Shown here: positions 24,301 through 32,526 of the stretch, piece by piece
Numbering within the stretch: position 1 is the first letter of the stretch
Layout: the number at the start of each line of letters is the position of its first letter
Source: Magnetominusculus dajiuhuensis
GTDB lineage: Bacteria; Nitrospirota; Thermodesulfovibrionia; Thermodesulfovibrionales; Magnetobacteriaceae
DNA: 36,277 nucleotides
Reading direction: 5' to 3'
Assembly: GCF_046044395.1 (NCBI RefSeq)
Contig: NZ_JBJUSG010000016.1
Span: 1 to 36,277 of the forward strand
Notes under the pieces: generated by a model
What the model was told of the DNA's origin: nothing
Database searches by the model: none
Seen by the model: the letters and a program-made list of their open reading frames with translations, nothing else
Made by a program: the position numbers and the translations under genes

Positions 24301-26908
24301 CCTGAACGACCCGCTCTGGTATGCCGCCAAATGGGGTGGTTTCACAGACAGCAACGGCAACAATATGCCCGACAATACAACTGAGTGGACAACCGGCGTC
24401 AACGGCACGGGCGTTCCAGACAACTACTATCTGGTCACTAATCCTTCAACGCTTGAGACGCAGCTTGAAACGGCCTTCCTTAAGATTCTCAAGCAGACAT
24501 CCTCAGGAACCGCCGCGACGGTTCTTTCACAGAGGACACAGGCCGGTGCCAATATCATGCAGGTACTTTTTTACCCAAACAAGTACTTTACCGGCAACAC
24601 CGAGATTTCTTGGGTTGGCTATCTCAATAATCTCTGGTTTTACAACACCAGCTCGGTGCAGGAAATCAGGGAAGACACGGTCAACGATTTTAAATTAAAT
24701 CTCACAAACGACGATGTCATAAACTTTTCGGTTGTGAACAACAACCCCATCATACAGTTATACAGCGACACAACCGGCTCCGGTACTCTGACCTCGCTGA
24801 CGCCGTCAACCGAGACCTTCGATACCCTCAACACTATTTGGGAGGCCGGTGGAAACAGCCGCGACCCATCAAGTTTAAACAGCACAACTACGAGTTACAC
24901 TGGTAATTTTTATGATTTGTACCATGACAACGCCACCGTGAGGACGATATATGGAAACGGCAGCAGCGGCCTCGCACTGTTCAATACGACAAACGCGAGC
25001 CAGTTCAGCTCATACATGGGCACCACAATGGTTGGGACGGCTACCGTGAACGATATAATAAACTATACCCGCGGGATTGACAAGGCGGGGCTTAGAAACA
25101 GGACTACGGCAAATCAGGGCTTTAGTGCTCTCAACGTATGGAAGCTCGGTGACATCGTTTACTCGACTCCTTTTTTACAGCAATACACACCGTCGTCCAG
25201 TAACGGCAACGCCGACTACTGGGTGGCCTATGTGGGTGCCAACGATGGAATGCTCCATGCCTTTAAGGCTGGAAAACTCTCTACCAGCGGCCTCGGTGCC
25301 GGTGAGATAGAGCAATTAAGCGGCTCAGGCCTGGGCGGCGAATTATGGGGCTTCATTCCGAGGAACTCTCTGCCCTACCTGCGCTATCTGGCAGACCCTT
25401 CCTATTCGCCAAACTCAGGCTGCCACCTCTATTTTAATGACCTCAAGCCCTATGTATATACCTACACACCAACGGGCGCGTCCGCTCAGAAGGTAGTCCT
25501 GATAGGCGGGATGCGTCTGGGCGGGGGATGTGGATGCGGCAGCGGTACCTGTCCCGCGAACACAGACGTATATACACCTCCGTCTGATACGTGTTCGACC
25601 GCTAATCGCACCGACGCTACGTCGCCGATGAGCGCCTGTGTCGGCCTGTCCTCGTACTATGCCCTTGACGTTACTAATCCTACGTCGCCGACCTTGCTGT
25701 GGGAATTCTCTCATCCCCAGCTCGGATTTTCCTACTCCGGCCCGGCGGTCATTAACAGGGGCGGGCATTTGATGGTCATGTTTCTCTCAGGGCCGCAGAC
25801 ATATACCGGCCGCTCATATCAGGATTTGCAGACTTTTACATTGGCCTTAAACAATGACTTCACTATTAACTCAACCGCTACGGGCAGCAGCGGCGGCGTA
25901 TATAAGTACGACACAGGCATTGCACGCGCCTACGGAGGCAGATTATTTACCACAGGGCTTGACGTTAATGGCGACGGCAATACCGACTGGGTCGTATTTG
26001 GCTACTCCTCGGCCACAGACAACACATGGAGCAATGTCTCAGGCGGGCTTATGTCAGTTTATACCGGCTCGTCAACCCCCCCTACAACCTCCGCCGCGGC
26101 ATGTAGTGGAAGCGGCTGCCCAAGCGGCAATTGGTCAAACTGCTGGGGTTACAACACGAGCAACTTCAACCTGTACGGCCCTGTTACGAGCAAGGTGGAG
26201 ATTGATAAATGCTTTAGCCAATACTATGTGTACGCGGGGACTGGAAAATACTTCACCTCGCTGGATTCGTACAATGTAGTTAACGGCAGCGGGACTGTAC
26301 TTTCGGGAGACTTTCTCTATGGCTCTCCATTTACCTGTGATCAGAACGGGTGCTGTGACAATACTACCGTAACACAACTTTCGAACTCCACCGTGCCCAA
26401 TACGTGTAACTCGCTTACCGGCACTTCCAAAAAGCCTTCATGGACAGTCCCACTTGACGCCCAGGAGACTGTCAACAGCATATCATACTTAGGAGAGCGT
26501 GATATATCTGACCCTGTGTTTACCTCTAATATGATCTTCTTTACCACCACTCAGCCTACATCTGATGTATGCTCTTTTGGAGGCAGGTCAAGGGAATGGG
26601 TCTTTAACTGTGCAACGGCGGCGGCCCCGGGGTCGGCCCTGGATAACTGCACAGGCTATACAATCCCCGTGTCAGCTTTGCAGGGGACATTGTTTATGCA
26701 GCTTTCAACCAGCGCGATAACCAAGATTTCCGTAAAAACGGGATTCCATACGTTAGGCTCAAGCGATACTAACCAATCGTCACTGCAGAGTAATGCCATG
26801 GGGGCAGTGACAACCTGGATGCCTGGAATAGCCCCGGAATCAAGCACCCCTTACACTGCGCCATCTTCAAGCGCCTTCGGGAAGGTACTGAATTGGATGG
26901 AGAGGTGA
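21377..26908 (+). CDS. pilY1: PilY1-type type IV pilus tip adhesin, giant, with Cys-rich head
   Basis: About 1843 aa, larger than typical PilY1 (~1160). A signal peptide (hydrophobic ~22-42, cleavage near AEAHW) is followed by a ~120-residue head with over a dozen Cys, then a Thr/Ser linker, then a VWA-like region whose first metal motif is degenerate (LDISKDHKN in place of DxSxS). A calcium-type DLNNDGTVE and further DSNGNNMPD segments follow. The C-terminal third is the PilY1 beta-propeller, with SALNVWKLGDIVYSTPF, YVGANDGMLHAF, LWGFIPRNSLP and the calcium loop DVNGDGNTDW. PilY1 sits at the pilus tip and aids pilus extension, adhesion and surface sensing. ATG 21377 has AGAGGGA seven bases upstream. 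First gene of the minor-pilin operon. Confidence 0.9.
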   Translation: MLTTTKRHTHRVSCRSMNNLKRVLYLASLLFLTAFLLFAAHPAEAHWTVDVCKTGAGGGSVAQTMNNGSQSGAESSCTKCTSCCAGNTTSAYCFQYSGSSGVTDVTLTETTNSGSTFGGWTACSGTSNNCDAGTCQWNGCSGTGTTCHNIYSNSNSYCITAVFNSAATTTTTMATTTTTTAATTSTTTSTTSSTTSTTTTSISATNSSMSNYCNGTSTPPFMGASVPPLLMLDISKDHKNSYKAYNDYTDLNNDGTVETQYSGAITYYGYFDSTKCYTYSSTTSSYTNSAYYFSPSYVSTTSPATCNGSTWSGNFLNWATMSRMDVLRKVLYGGYRSTDTATSTILQRQFLPQDAHSWAKVYTPGTGDPTINQLTPLANTASVTVCNTTVADPANPPAMRVASGSWPYWASNERWQCARAGEYNNGSQWELRRPPAATGGYMDYIVKVQVCVSTLLGSERCQLYPSGNYKPIGLLQAYGESSKMYFGLMTGSWIKNKSGGVLRKNISPITDEINYTTDGTFCINSSGVANTACVSSDGLPGIIDTLNKLKIYRYNYGSGWSDGTYNSTDSCSWGNQSFTESSGGTCTNWGNPISEIYYESLRYFMGKTTPTSAFSTDDSSIVPGLTPVTWQDPYATYPYCAKPFIMVISDVAPSFDSDQLPGVNSNFGSGLTADIGVNGSLLNVATQTDIVGGSANGGENISGNYFIGQSGATNDTISGVTTNMCTSKAVSSLSSVRGVCPTAPNSQSSYYLAGLAYWAHINDLRSSSNTPSNGITGDNVTQNVTTYSIAMSTTLPNLTLKVGSSNQYSIQFIPACYNSSNGNPCTLVNFIIDSNATICTSPPSGTILGRYFITWEDSPQGGDYDMDADGCLYITANNAANPPTVTFSTTMTGSSTPFNMNMGYIVSGTTTDGPHYLATNCNSSSVTPNTGLLASGNCGVNFTTVPSASGTPPTNNANIGSLTHTVNTSASTVKLLNDPLWYAAKWGGFTDSNGNNMPDNTTEWTTGVNGTGVPDNYYLVTNPSTLETQLETAFLKILKQTSSGTAATVLSQRTQAGANIMQVLFYPNKYFTGNTEISWVGYLNNLWFYNTSSVQEIREDTVNDFKLNLTNDDVINFSVVNNNPIIQLYSDTTGSGTLTSLTPSTETFDTLNTIWEAGGNSRDPSSLNSTTTSYTGNFYDLYHDNATVRTIYGNGSSGLALFNTTNASQFSSYMGTTMVGTATVNDIINYTRGIDKAGLRNRTTANQGFSALNVWKLGDIVYSTPFLQQYTPSSSNGNADYWVAYVGANDGMLHAFKAGKLSTSGLGAGEIEQLSGSGLGGELWGFIPRNSLPYLRYLADPSYSPNSGCHLYFNDLKPYVYTYTPTGASAQKVVLIGGMRLGGGCGCGSGTCPANTDVYTPPSDTCSTANRTDATSPMSACVGLSSYYALDVTNPTSPTLLWEFSHPQLGFSYSGPAVINRGGHLMVMFLSGPQTYTGRSYQDLQTFTLALNNDFTINSTATGSSGGVYKYDTGIARAYGGRLFTTGLDVNGDGNTDWVVFGYSSATDNTWSNVSGGLMSVYTGSSTPPTTSAAACSGSGCPSGNWSNCWGYNTSNFNLYGPVTSKVEIDKCFSQYYVYAGTGKYFTSLDSYNVVNGSGTVLSGDFLYGSPFTCDQNGCCDNTTVTQLSNSTVPNTCNSLTGTSKKPSWTVPLDAQETVNSISYLGERDISDPVFTSNMIFFTTTQPTSDVCSFGGRSREWVFNCATAAAPGSALDNCTGYTIPVSALQGTLFMQLSTSAITKISVKTGFHTLGSSDTNQSSLQSNAMGAVTTWMPGIAPESSTPYTAPSSSAFGKVLNWMER
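21878..21979 (+). repeat. Thr/Ser-coding low-complexity tract in pilY1
   Basis: About 34 codons, nearly all ACN (Thr) with some TCN (Ser), GCN and one ATG. It encodes the hinge between the Cys-rich head and the VWA-like part. The mixed codons make simple slippage less likely, but length may vary among strains. Such linkers are often glycosylated. Confidence 0.85.
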
Positions 26909-26920
26909 CGAGGATAACCT

Positions 26921-27592
26921 ATGATTACTAATAATGATAATAGAGGCTTCACCCTGGTGGAAGTCATGGTGGTTGTGGCGATTATGGGGGTGATTGCGGG
27001 GTTGATTGTGTATCAGATGGCAGGGCAGAAGGCGAAGAGCAACTCCGAGGCGTCGGTAAAACAGATGTACTCTGACCTGTCGGAGATGCGGGCTGACGCT
27101 ATGTCGCAAAAGAACGCGTTTGGGGTTTTTTTGACTGGCTCTGCCACCGCCAATTTCAGCTTCTCAAGCTATGCGCTGCGTTCTGACAACAACAGTGACG
27201 GTTCTATTACAGACACGGGCGGTTTTGGCACAGTGAGAACTACTACGCTGTCACAGCTTGCCCCATTGACGGTGTTAAACGCGATTACTGACATAACCTA
27301 TGACAGCAAGGGCTTTTTGTCTACCGCCAACCAAATAGAGATATACGCGCCATGCCCTGGCTGCGATGCCGGTTCAGTGTCTAACTGCAGTGGTGCATAC
27401 GAGAACACGGCCTGTACATCCGCCGCGGCTACGAGCTGCTGCAGGATGGCGGATATGTCAACAAATTGCAGTGACGCCTCTTATCCAGAGTCCTCCTGTC
27501 TTGTCCTGACGGTGAATTTTATAAAAATGGGAAAGTGGTGTGACGCAAACCAAAATGGAGTGTATGACAGTGGCGAATGTGTCCTTAAATAA
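26921..27592 (+). CDS. GspH/FimT-type minor pilin, Cys-rich
   Basis: A 223-aa prepilin. A short leader ends at Gly9 of NRGFTLVEV, the prepilin peptidase site (cut before Phe, Glu at +5), followed by the hydrophobic N-terminal helix. The C-terminal half has about eleven Cys, suggesting several disulfides, and ends with CDANQNGVYDSGEC, which resembles a calcium-binding loop. Minor pilins prime pilus assembly and hold PilY1 at the tip. ATG 26921 follows pilY1 by 12 bases with GAGG upstream. Confidence 0.85.
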   Translation: MITNNDNRGFTLVEVMVVVAIMGVIAGLIVYQMAGQKAKSNSEASVKQMYSDLSEMRADAMSQKNAFGVFLTGSATANFSFSSYALRSDNNSDGSITDTGGFGTVRTTTLSQLAPLTVLNAITDITYDSKGFLSTANQIEIYAPCPGCDAGSVSNCSGAYENTACTSAAATSCCRMADMSTNCSDASYPESSCLVLTVNFIKMGKWCDANQNGVYDSGECVLK

Positions 27593-28067
27593 GGGTGTTA
27601 TTTCAGGCAGCCCGGTTTCCAACGGCGAGGGCTTTACCCTTGTGGAGGCAATGGTCTCGATGTTGATTCTGATGGTCGTGGTGCTTGGGATGATTCAGAC
27701 GATGATTTACGTAAACGCGATAAACCTGAAAAATGACGTCAGAGAAGAGGCCGTCAAGATAGGCCAGCAGGACATAGACAATCAGACGCGCCTCGTCAGG
27801 CCATCAACTGCCTTAAATACTATCATCCTGTCAACCACTACGCCAGTTGCAATCATCAGGCATTTTAACAACAGGGATATTACGTTTAATTTATGCAGAT
27901 ATGTCACTCCCAGGGGCAACAGCGTGGAAGTCAGCGTCTCTGTCATATGGCAGCTTGGCGAGACAAACGCAACCGCCAACGACCCAACGGGGTATAGTTG
28001 CTTTAACGGCATGACATACACAGGTTCGTACAATGTCGAAACTATAATAAGTCCATTGGTAGGGTGA
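27564..28067 (+). CDS. PilV-type minor pilin
   Basis: A prepilin of about 167 aa with an unusually long leader (~23 residues) before the peptidase site in GEGFTLVEAMVSMLILMVVVLG. The rest is a compact pilin head with few Cys. It overlaps the preceding pilin gene by 29 bp in another frame. ATG 27564 is my choice; GTG 27540 and later codons are possible. Its TGA overlaps a GTG/ATG region of the next gene. It probably joins the PilVWX-PilY1 priming complex. Confidence 0.8.
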   Translation: MTVANVSLNKGVISGSPVSNGEGFTLVEAMVSMLILMVVVLGMIQTMIYVNAINLKNDVREEAVKIGQQDIDNQTRLVRPSTALNTIILSTTTPVAIIRHFNNRDITFNLCRYVTPRGNSVEVSVSVIWQLGETNATANDPTGYSCFNGMTYTGSYNVETIISPLVG

Positions 28068-28069
28068 TT

Positions 28070-29401
28070 ATGAGGATTGCATTGTTGAGGAAAATAGCGG
28101 GCGGCAGCGCGGGGTTCACAATCGCTGAGCTTCTCGTGTCAATGTTGATTGTCTCTATTATGATGGGGGCGATTTTTGCGTCCTTTACCACGTTGACAAG
28201 CTCCTTCAAGATTCAAACCAAGACCGCTGAATCACAGATAGAAGACGTCCTTGGCCTGGAGTTATTAAGATACGACCTCGAATCAGCGGGTTACGGGCTA
28301 CCAGAAGGCACCGGAGGCGGGGCATGTTCAACCATTACGGCCTACAGCGAATACCCAACCGGCTTCACCCCAACCGGCAGCGCTAACTTCACACCCAATC
28401 AATATACGCCTAACCCTGCTACTGACTTCAACGACTCTACAAGCAGTTGCGAGCCGCGCCCGCTAGTCCTTGACCATAACACTAACCCCACGCCGTCCTC
28501 CAGCAATGGTTCAGACGTCTTAGTCGTCAAGTCCATAACAGCCGACAGGACAGCGGTTACCAGGAAATGGACAATGCTTGACGCCTCCAGCCACTACATC
28601 AAATGGAACGATTCAACCTGGGACCTTGCTACAACCACTCCATCCGATAGGGCAATAGCGGTGACCTCCACACGCCAATTGGTCAGCAACGGTGCCAATT
28701 TTCAGTATGGCCTTGCAACAGGCGGTACGGCAAGTGCAACGACCACGTATCTGCCAACAACCCCTGCAGCCGGGAGTTTCTATGTCATATACGGGGTAAA
28801 TTCAACTACTAACCTTCGAATGCCTTTTAACCGCGTTGATTACTATATCCAGAGGGGCGGGACATCCGCCGCACACCCATATCCCCTGCAGTGCCACCCC
28901 GCGGGATATACCCTCTATAGGGCTGTCCTGTCCCACTCAAACGGCCAGAGGGTGGAACAGCCCATCATGGACTGCGTCATAGATTTTCAGGTCGCCCTCG
29001 GCATAGACACCGGCTGCGCCGACACCCTTGGTACTGGCTGCACAGGTACACTGACATGGTGCAGGTTCACAAATCTGACTTCAAACACGGCAAGTTTGAC
29101 CCCGTGCAACTCTACCAGCGACGCAGGTTGCACCAACGACCCATGCCACCTGACTACCACTTATTTAAATAATGCGCAAAGCATAAGAAGATACCTGAAA
29201 CAGGTTAAAGTTTTTGTCCTCACGCACGAAGGCAAAATGGACCCGACTTTTACGTACGGCAACAATTCTATAGCCATAGGCGACAGCGATATAACTCTCA
29301 AGACCTATGATCTTACGACACTGGCCAGCTATGCCAATTACAGATGGAAGCTGCAGAAGATAAACGTAAAGTTAAACTCTTTAGGAGGAAACTACGAATG
29401 A
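28070..29401 (+). CDS. PilW-type minor pilin
   Basis: About 443 aa. The prepilin site is in GSAGFTIAELLVSMLIVSIMMG, and LELLRYDLESAGYGLPEG after the helix is typical of PilW. The long globular part is rich in Ser, Thr and Cys, as in the neighbouring pilins. ATG 28070 has AGGG five bases upstream; GTG 28064 overlapping the previous stop is the alternative. Ends with an ATGA overlap with pilX. Confidence 0.85.
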   Translation: MRIALLRKIAGGSAGFTIAELLVSMLIVSIMMGAIFASFTTLTSSFKIQTKTAESQIEDVLGLELLRYDLESAGYGLPEGTGGGACSTITAYSEYPTGFTPTGSANFTPNQYTPNPATDFNDSTSSCEPRPLVLDHNTNPTPSSSNGSDVLVVKSITADRTAVTRKWTMLDASSHYIKWNDSTWDLATTTPSDRAIAVTSTRQLVSNGANFQYGLATGGTASATTTYLPTTPAAGSFYVIYGVNSTTNLRMPFNRVDYYIQRGGTSAAHPYPLQCHPAGYTLYRAVLSHSNGQRVEQPIMDCVIDFQVALGIDTGCADTLGTGCTGTLTWCRFTNLTSNTASLTPCNSTSDAGCTNDPCHLTTTYLNNAQSIRRYLKQVKVFVLTHEGKMDPTFTYGNNSIAIGDSDITLKTYDLTTLASYANYRWKLQKINVKLNSLGGNYE

Positions 29402-30066
29402 TAATAAAATTTTCTCCAAAGAAGGTACCGAAATTTGATGAAAGGGGTTTTATTCTCGTAATAACGATGGTTCTTGCTATGGTTGCCCTGGCATTAAGCG
29501 GTGCCATGCTGTTTATGGCTACAATTGGCACGAAGATTGCGGGGGGATATCAGCGTTACACCAGCACGATATCTGCCGCCAGAGGGGCGTCGGATGTGGC
29601 TATGAGTTTGTTGAAGAATTCTATGAGCAGCACCACCCCTGATTACGGCACAGTCTCGACCACTTATCCCAGTTGCCTTGCCACAAAGCTCAATACGGCT
29701 ACGTGTCTAAGCGCCCCTGCCACGGGCACACAATGCGTCGGCGGTTCGGGAACGACATATTATCAATGGGGAGGGACATGCGACACATACGCCAACGCCA
29801 CCAGTACTAACGCCGCGGTAGACCCTGATGTGACAACCACATACAATGACGCGCGGACAAATTCCCCTGCCTACACGGTCTATACGAAAATAATAAATAC
29901 ACAAGCCATTATAGGGGCGGTAACGGCCCCGGGTGCGTGTAACTGTAACGCCTGTACCTACTGTTACGTATATACTGTGCTTGTCCTTTCCAAGAATATC
30001 AACACCCCAGAAAACTCAATTGTTACTTTCACATATATGGTATATGACGGCAATAATATTGATTAA
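29398..30066 (+). CDS. PilX-type minor pilin
   Basis: A 222-aa protein starting with a basic segment and RGFILVITMVLAMVALALSG, the PilX-type N-terminal helix in which Glu at +5 is replaced, as is usual for this subunit. GYQRYTSTISAARGASDVAMSLL follows as in other PilX proteins. The head has several CxxC-like pairs (CNCNACTYC near the end). ATG 29398 has AGGAGGA 8-14 bases upstream and overlaps the pilW stop. Last gene of the pilus operon, ending five bases from the convergent MORN gene. Confidence 0.85.
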   Translation: MIIKFSPKKVPKFDERGFILVITMVLAMVALALSGAMLFMATIGTKIAGGYQRYTSTISAARGASDVAMSLLKNSMSSTTPDYGTVSTTYPSCLATKLNTATCLSAPATGTQCVGGSGTTYYQWGGTCDTYANATSTNAAVDPDVTTTYNDARTNSPAYTVYTKIINTQAIIGAVTAPGACNCNACTYCYVYTVLVLSKNINTPENSIVTFTYMVYDGNNID

Positions 30067-30071
30067 AATTT

Positions 30072-30623
30072 TCAGCGTCCGACGAACTTGCCGCCCTCGT
30101 ACCTCCCGGTTTGTGTCCTGCCGTTTGGGCTGGTAGTAGTGCCCTGGCCGTCCTGTTTTCCATCTTTGAACTCACCGACATACGTCCCTCCATCTGGCGC
30201 GGTGGCAGTGCCCTGTCCGTTTGGTTTACCATTCTTAAATTCCCCTGTGTATTTCCCGCCGTCCGGGTAAGTCATAGTGCCCTGGCCGTTTGGTTTGCCG
30301 TCCTTAAAGTCGCCGATGTATTTCCCACCGTCAGGCACGATTGCGGTGCCCTGGCCGTTTGGTACGCCATCTTTAAACTCGCCGGTGTACGAAAGTCCAT
30401 CTGGCCCTGTAGTAGTGCCCTGGCCGCTTGGTTTACCGTCTTTAAAATTGCCGACATACTTCCCACCGTCGGGCCTGACCGCGGTGCCCTGCCCGTTTGG
30501 TACGCCATTTTTAAACTCGCCGGAGTATTTGACTCCATCAGGCCCGGTTAAGGTCATTTGCTCGGCATACGCTGTTAAACACAAGAGGCTCAGCAGGGCG
30601 GCGATAAAACTTCGTATTAGCAT
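30072..30623 (-). CDS. Secreted MORN-repeat protein
   Basis: A 183-aa protein with a signal peptide (MLIRSFIAALLSLLCLTAYA, cut near AEQ) and six complete 23-residue MORN repeats (YxGxFKDGxPxGQGT...PDGGK) plus a partial seventh. MORN repeats form extended beta-hairpin rods, often at membranes; the bacterial function is not known. It has its own promoter (30676-30704) and AAGGAG before the start, so it is an independent gene. There are no Cys in the mature part, in contrast to the pilus proteins opposite it. Confidence 0.92.
   Translation of the reverse strand: MLIRSFIAALLSLLCLTAYAEQMTLTGPDGVKYSGEFKNGVPNGQGTAVRPDGGKYVGNFKDGKPSGQGTTTGPDGLSYTGEFKDGVPNGQGTAIVPDGGKYIGDFKDGKPNGQGTMTYPDGGKYTGEFKNGKPNGQGTATAPDGGTYVGEFKDGKQDGQGTTTSPNGRTQTGRYEGGKFVGR
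30114..30527 (-). repeat. Six 69-bp tandem repeats encoding MORN units
   Basis: The 69-bp units match the 23-residue protein period. Several share long near-identical stretches at DNA level, which could allow recombination to change copy number. Confidence 0.8.
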
Positions 30624-30675
30624 GGGGGTCTCCTTTTTAAAATTTATTTAAGACAACACGGCTGCACTACGGGGT

Positions 30676-30704
30676 ATGATATATTTTTTCATTGGCAAAA
30701 TCAA
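30676..30704 (-). promoter_or_regulatory. Sigma70-like promoter of the MORN gene
   Basis: Read on the minus strand: TTGATT (30704-30699), 17 bases, TATCAT (30681-30676). The leader to ATG 30623 is about 45 nt, with AAGGAG near the start codon. Confidence 0.55.
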
Positions 30705-30730
30705 GTTTTCTCCATTTTGTATTCAGGATT

Positions 30731-30759
30731 ATAGATTTCTGCCTTCGCAGGAATGACAG
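30731..30759. repeat. Single-arm remnant of the MITE-like repeat
   Basis: The sequence ends TTCGCAGGAATGACAG and resembles one arm of the elements at 6115 and 20285; no second arm is present nearby. On the minus strand it can form a small CTGC/GCAG hairpin just after the transketolase gene. Confidence 0.65.
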
Positions 30760-30769
30760 TTTTTATTGC

Positions 30770-31702
30770 TTATTTCATATTAACGCAGTCTATGGTTTCC
30801 CTAACTATTGCGTTTGCTGACAGGCCGTTCATTTCCTTCATGTCGTCGTATGTCCCATATCCCACGGCGAAGACACCCTGCAGGCCAACTCGCTTAAATC
30901 TGGTTGCGATGCCGTTTTCTGCTATAACCTCCGCCACGGCGCTGCCGAGGCCGCCGATGATGCTGTGCTCTTCTACTGTGATGACCACCCTTGTCTTAGT
31001 GGCTGACGCTATTATAATATCTTTATCTATCGGTTTTATTGTATGAATATTGATGACCCGCGCATTTATCCCCATGTGTCTCAACTCGCCGTGCGCCTTC
31101 AGTACCTCGGTGGTTATGCCGCCGGTTGTGAATATTGCCACATCTGGTGTTTCCGGGCCATCTCTTAATATAACGCCCTTGCCGGTTTCAAATTCATAAT
31201 CGGCTTCGTATATCTCAGGGGAGCCGCCGACTGACAGGCGTATGTAAACCGGCCCGTCAATGCGGGTGGCCTCTTTTGTTATCTTCCTTGCCTCCAGAGG
31301 GCCGGAAGGTGAAAACACCGTCATCCCGGGCAGCGCCCTCATTATGGACATATCAATAGTGGCGTGATGGGTAGCCCCAAGATTGCTATAAACAAACCCG
31401 GCCCCAATGCCCACGAGTTTGACGTTCATGCGCTGCATACACACGTCGTTTCTGATCTGCTCAAACGCCCTCATTGTCAGAAAACTTGCTATCGTGTATG
31501 TAAAAGGCACCTTGCCGCATGAGGCAAGCCCGGCGGCCACACCTATCATATTGGCCTCGGCTATGCCGAAATTAATAAACCTGCCGGGGTAGGCCGCCCG
31601 AAACTTATCATAGACAATGGCACCGTTGTCGGCCACAAGGGCAAGTATTCTCTCGTCCTTTCCCGCTAATTCATATAGGGCATCTATGTATGCGTTTCTC
31701 AT
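30770..31702 (-). CDS. Transketolase, C-terminal subunit (split enzyme)
   Basis: A 310-aa protein with the pyrimidine-binding and C-terminal domains of transketolase. The catalytic-type Glu lies in INFGIAEANMIGVAAGLA, and VVITVEEHSIIGGLGSAVAEV is the family C-domain signature. It pairs with the N-terminal subunit encoded just upstream (ATGA overlap) to form a complete thiamine-diphosphate enzyme that moves two-carbon units between sugar phosphates. Being last in a heptose-type operon suggests it supplies sedoheptulose 7-phosphate. The MITE remnant follows its stop. Confidence 0.9.
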   Translation of the reverse strand: MRNAYIDALYELAGKDERILALVADNGAIVYDKFRAAYPGRFINFGIAEANMIGVAAGLASCGKVPFTYTIASFLTMRAFEQIRNDVCMQRMNVKLVGIGAGFVYSNLGATHHATIDMSIMRALPGMTVFSPSGPLEARKITKEATRIDGPVYIRLSVGGSPEIYEADYEFETGKGVILRDGPETPDVAIFTTGGITTEVLKAHGELRHMGINARVINIHTIKPIDKDIIIASATKTRVVITVEEHSIIGGLGSAVAEVIAENGIATRFKRVGLQGVFAVGYGTYDDMKEMNGLSANAIVRETIDCVNMK

Positions 31703-32526
31703 TTAGGGTCTATTCCCAGCTCATTACAGGCCACGCGCATCTCCTGCCCGTTGGGCATCCTGTAGTGCCATATCGGCTCGTTTTCCATGAACGACACACC
31801 CTTGCCCTTTATAGTGTTTGCTATTATCATAGATGGTTTTTTGGGCTGAAAGGGAAGGGCGGTGCATAAATCAACCAGCTCTTTAATATTATGCCCGTCT
31901 GCCTCTTTTACCTGCCAGCCGAATGCGCGCCATTTATCTGCAAGTGGGCTTACTGATACTATTTTATCAAGTTCATCCATCGCCTGAAGCCGGTTGTAGT
32001 CAATTATTACGCAGAGATTATCAAGCCTATGCTGTGCCGCAAACATCGCCGCCTCCCACACTGAACCCTCCTGACACTCCCCGTCTCCCATCACGACAAA
32101 GACCTTAAAATCCCTGTTGTCCATCTTTGCGGCCATGGCAATCCCGGCGCCAAAGGGAAGTCCATGCCCAAGCGCTCCGGTTGAGGCCTCAACGCCCGGT
32201 ATTTTAAGCATGTCCGGGTGCCCGCCCAGTATTGAGCCGCGCCTGCCAAACGTGTCAAGCGCTGATTTATCGAAAAATCCTAAGTCTGCAAGCACCGCGT
32301 AGAGGGTTACGCAGGCATGTCCCTTGCTGAGGATAAATCTGTCCCTGCCGGGGTCACAGATGGTCGCTGGCGTAACATTCAGAACTTCATAATACAGGGC
32401 AACCAGTATCTCTACGATTGACAGCGAGGCGGGGATATGCCCGCCGCCGCCGTCGCATATCATTTTGAATATGGAGCGTCGTATCTCCTCAGCCTTGTCG
32501 TTCAGGAGATTCGGCCTATCGCGCAT
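31699..32526 (-). CDS. Transketolase, N-terminal (thiamine-diphosphate-binding) subunit
   Basis: A 275-aa protein with the pyrophosphate-binding half of transketolase. FILSKGHA (His70), GALGHGLPFGAGIA and the metal/ThDP motif GDGECQEGSVWEA (147-) ending at Asn178 are all present. It overlaps the SIS gene by 11 bp upstream and the C-subunit gene by 4 bp downstream, so the two halves should be made in equal amounts. Split transketolases of this kind are common in archaea and in secondary sugar pathways. Confidence 0.92.
   Translation of the reverse strand: MRDRPNLLNDKAEEIRRSIFKMICDGGGGHIPASLSIVEILVALYYEVLNVTPATICDPGRDRFILSKGHACVTLYAVLADLGFFDKSALDTFGRRGSILGGHPDMLKIPGVEASTGALGHGLPFGAGIAMAAKMDNRDFKVFVVMGDGECQEGSVWEAAMFAAQHRLDNLCVIIDYNRLQAMDELDKIVSVSPLADKWRAFGWQVKEADGHNIKELVDLCTALPFQPKKPSMIIANTIKGKGVSFMENEPIWHYRMPNGQEMRVACNELGIDPK

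Noticed and set aside
30114..30527. Regular 69-bp repeats that might suggest a CRISPR-like array
   Set aside because: They are in frame and encode 23-residue MORN units; there are no unique spacers.
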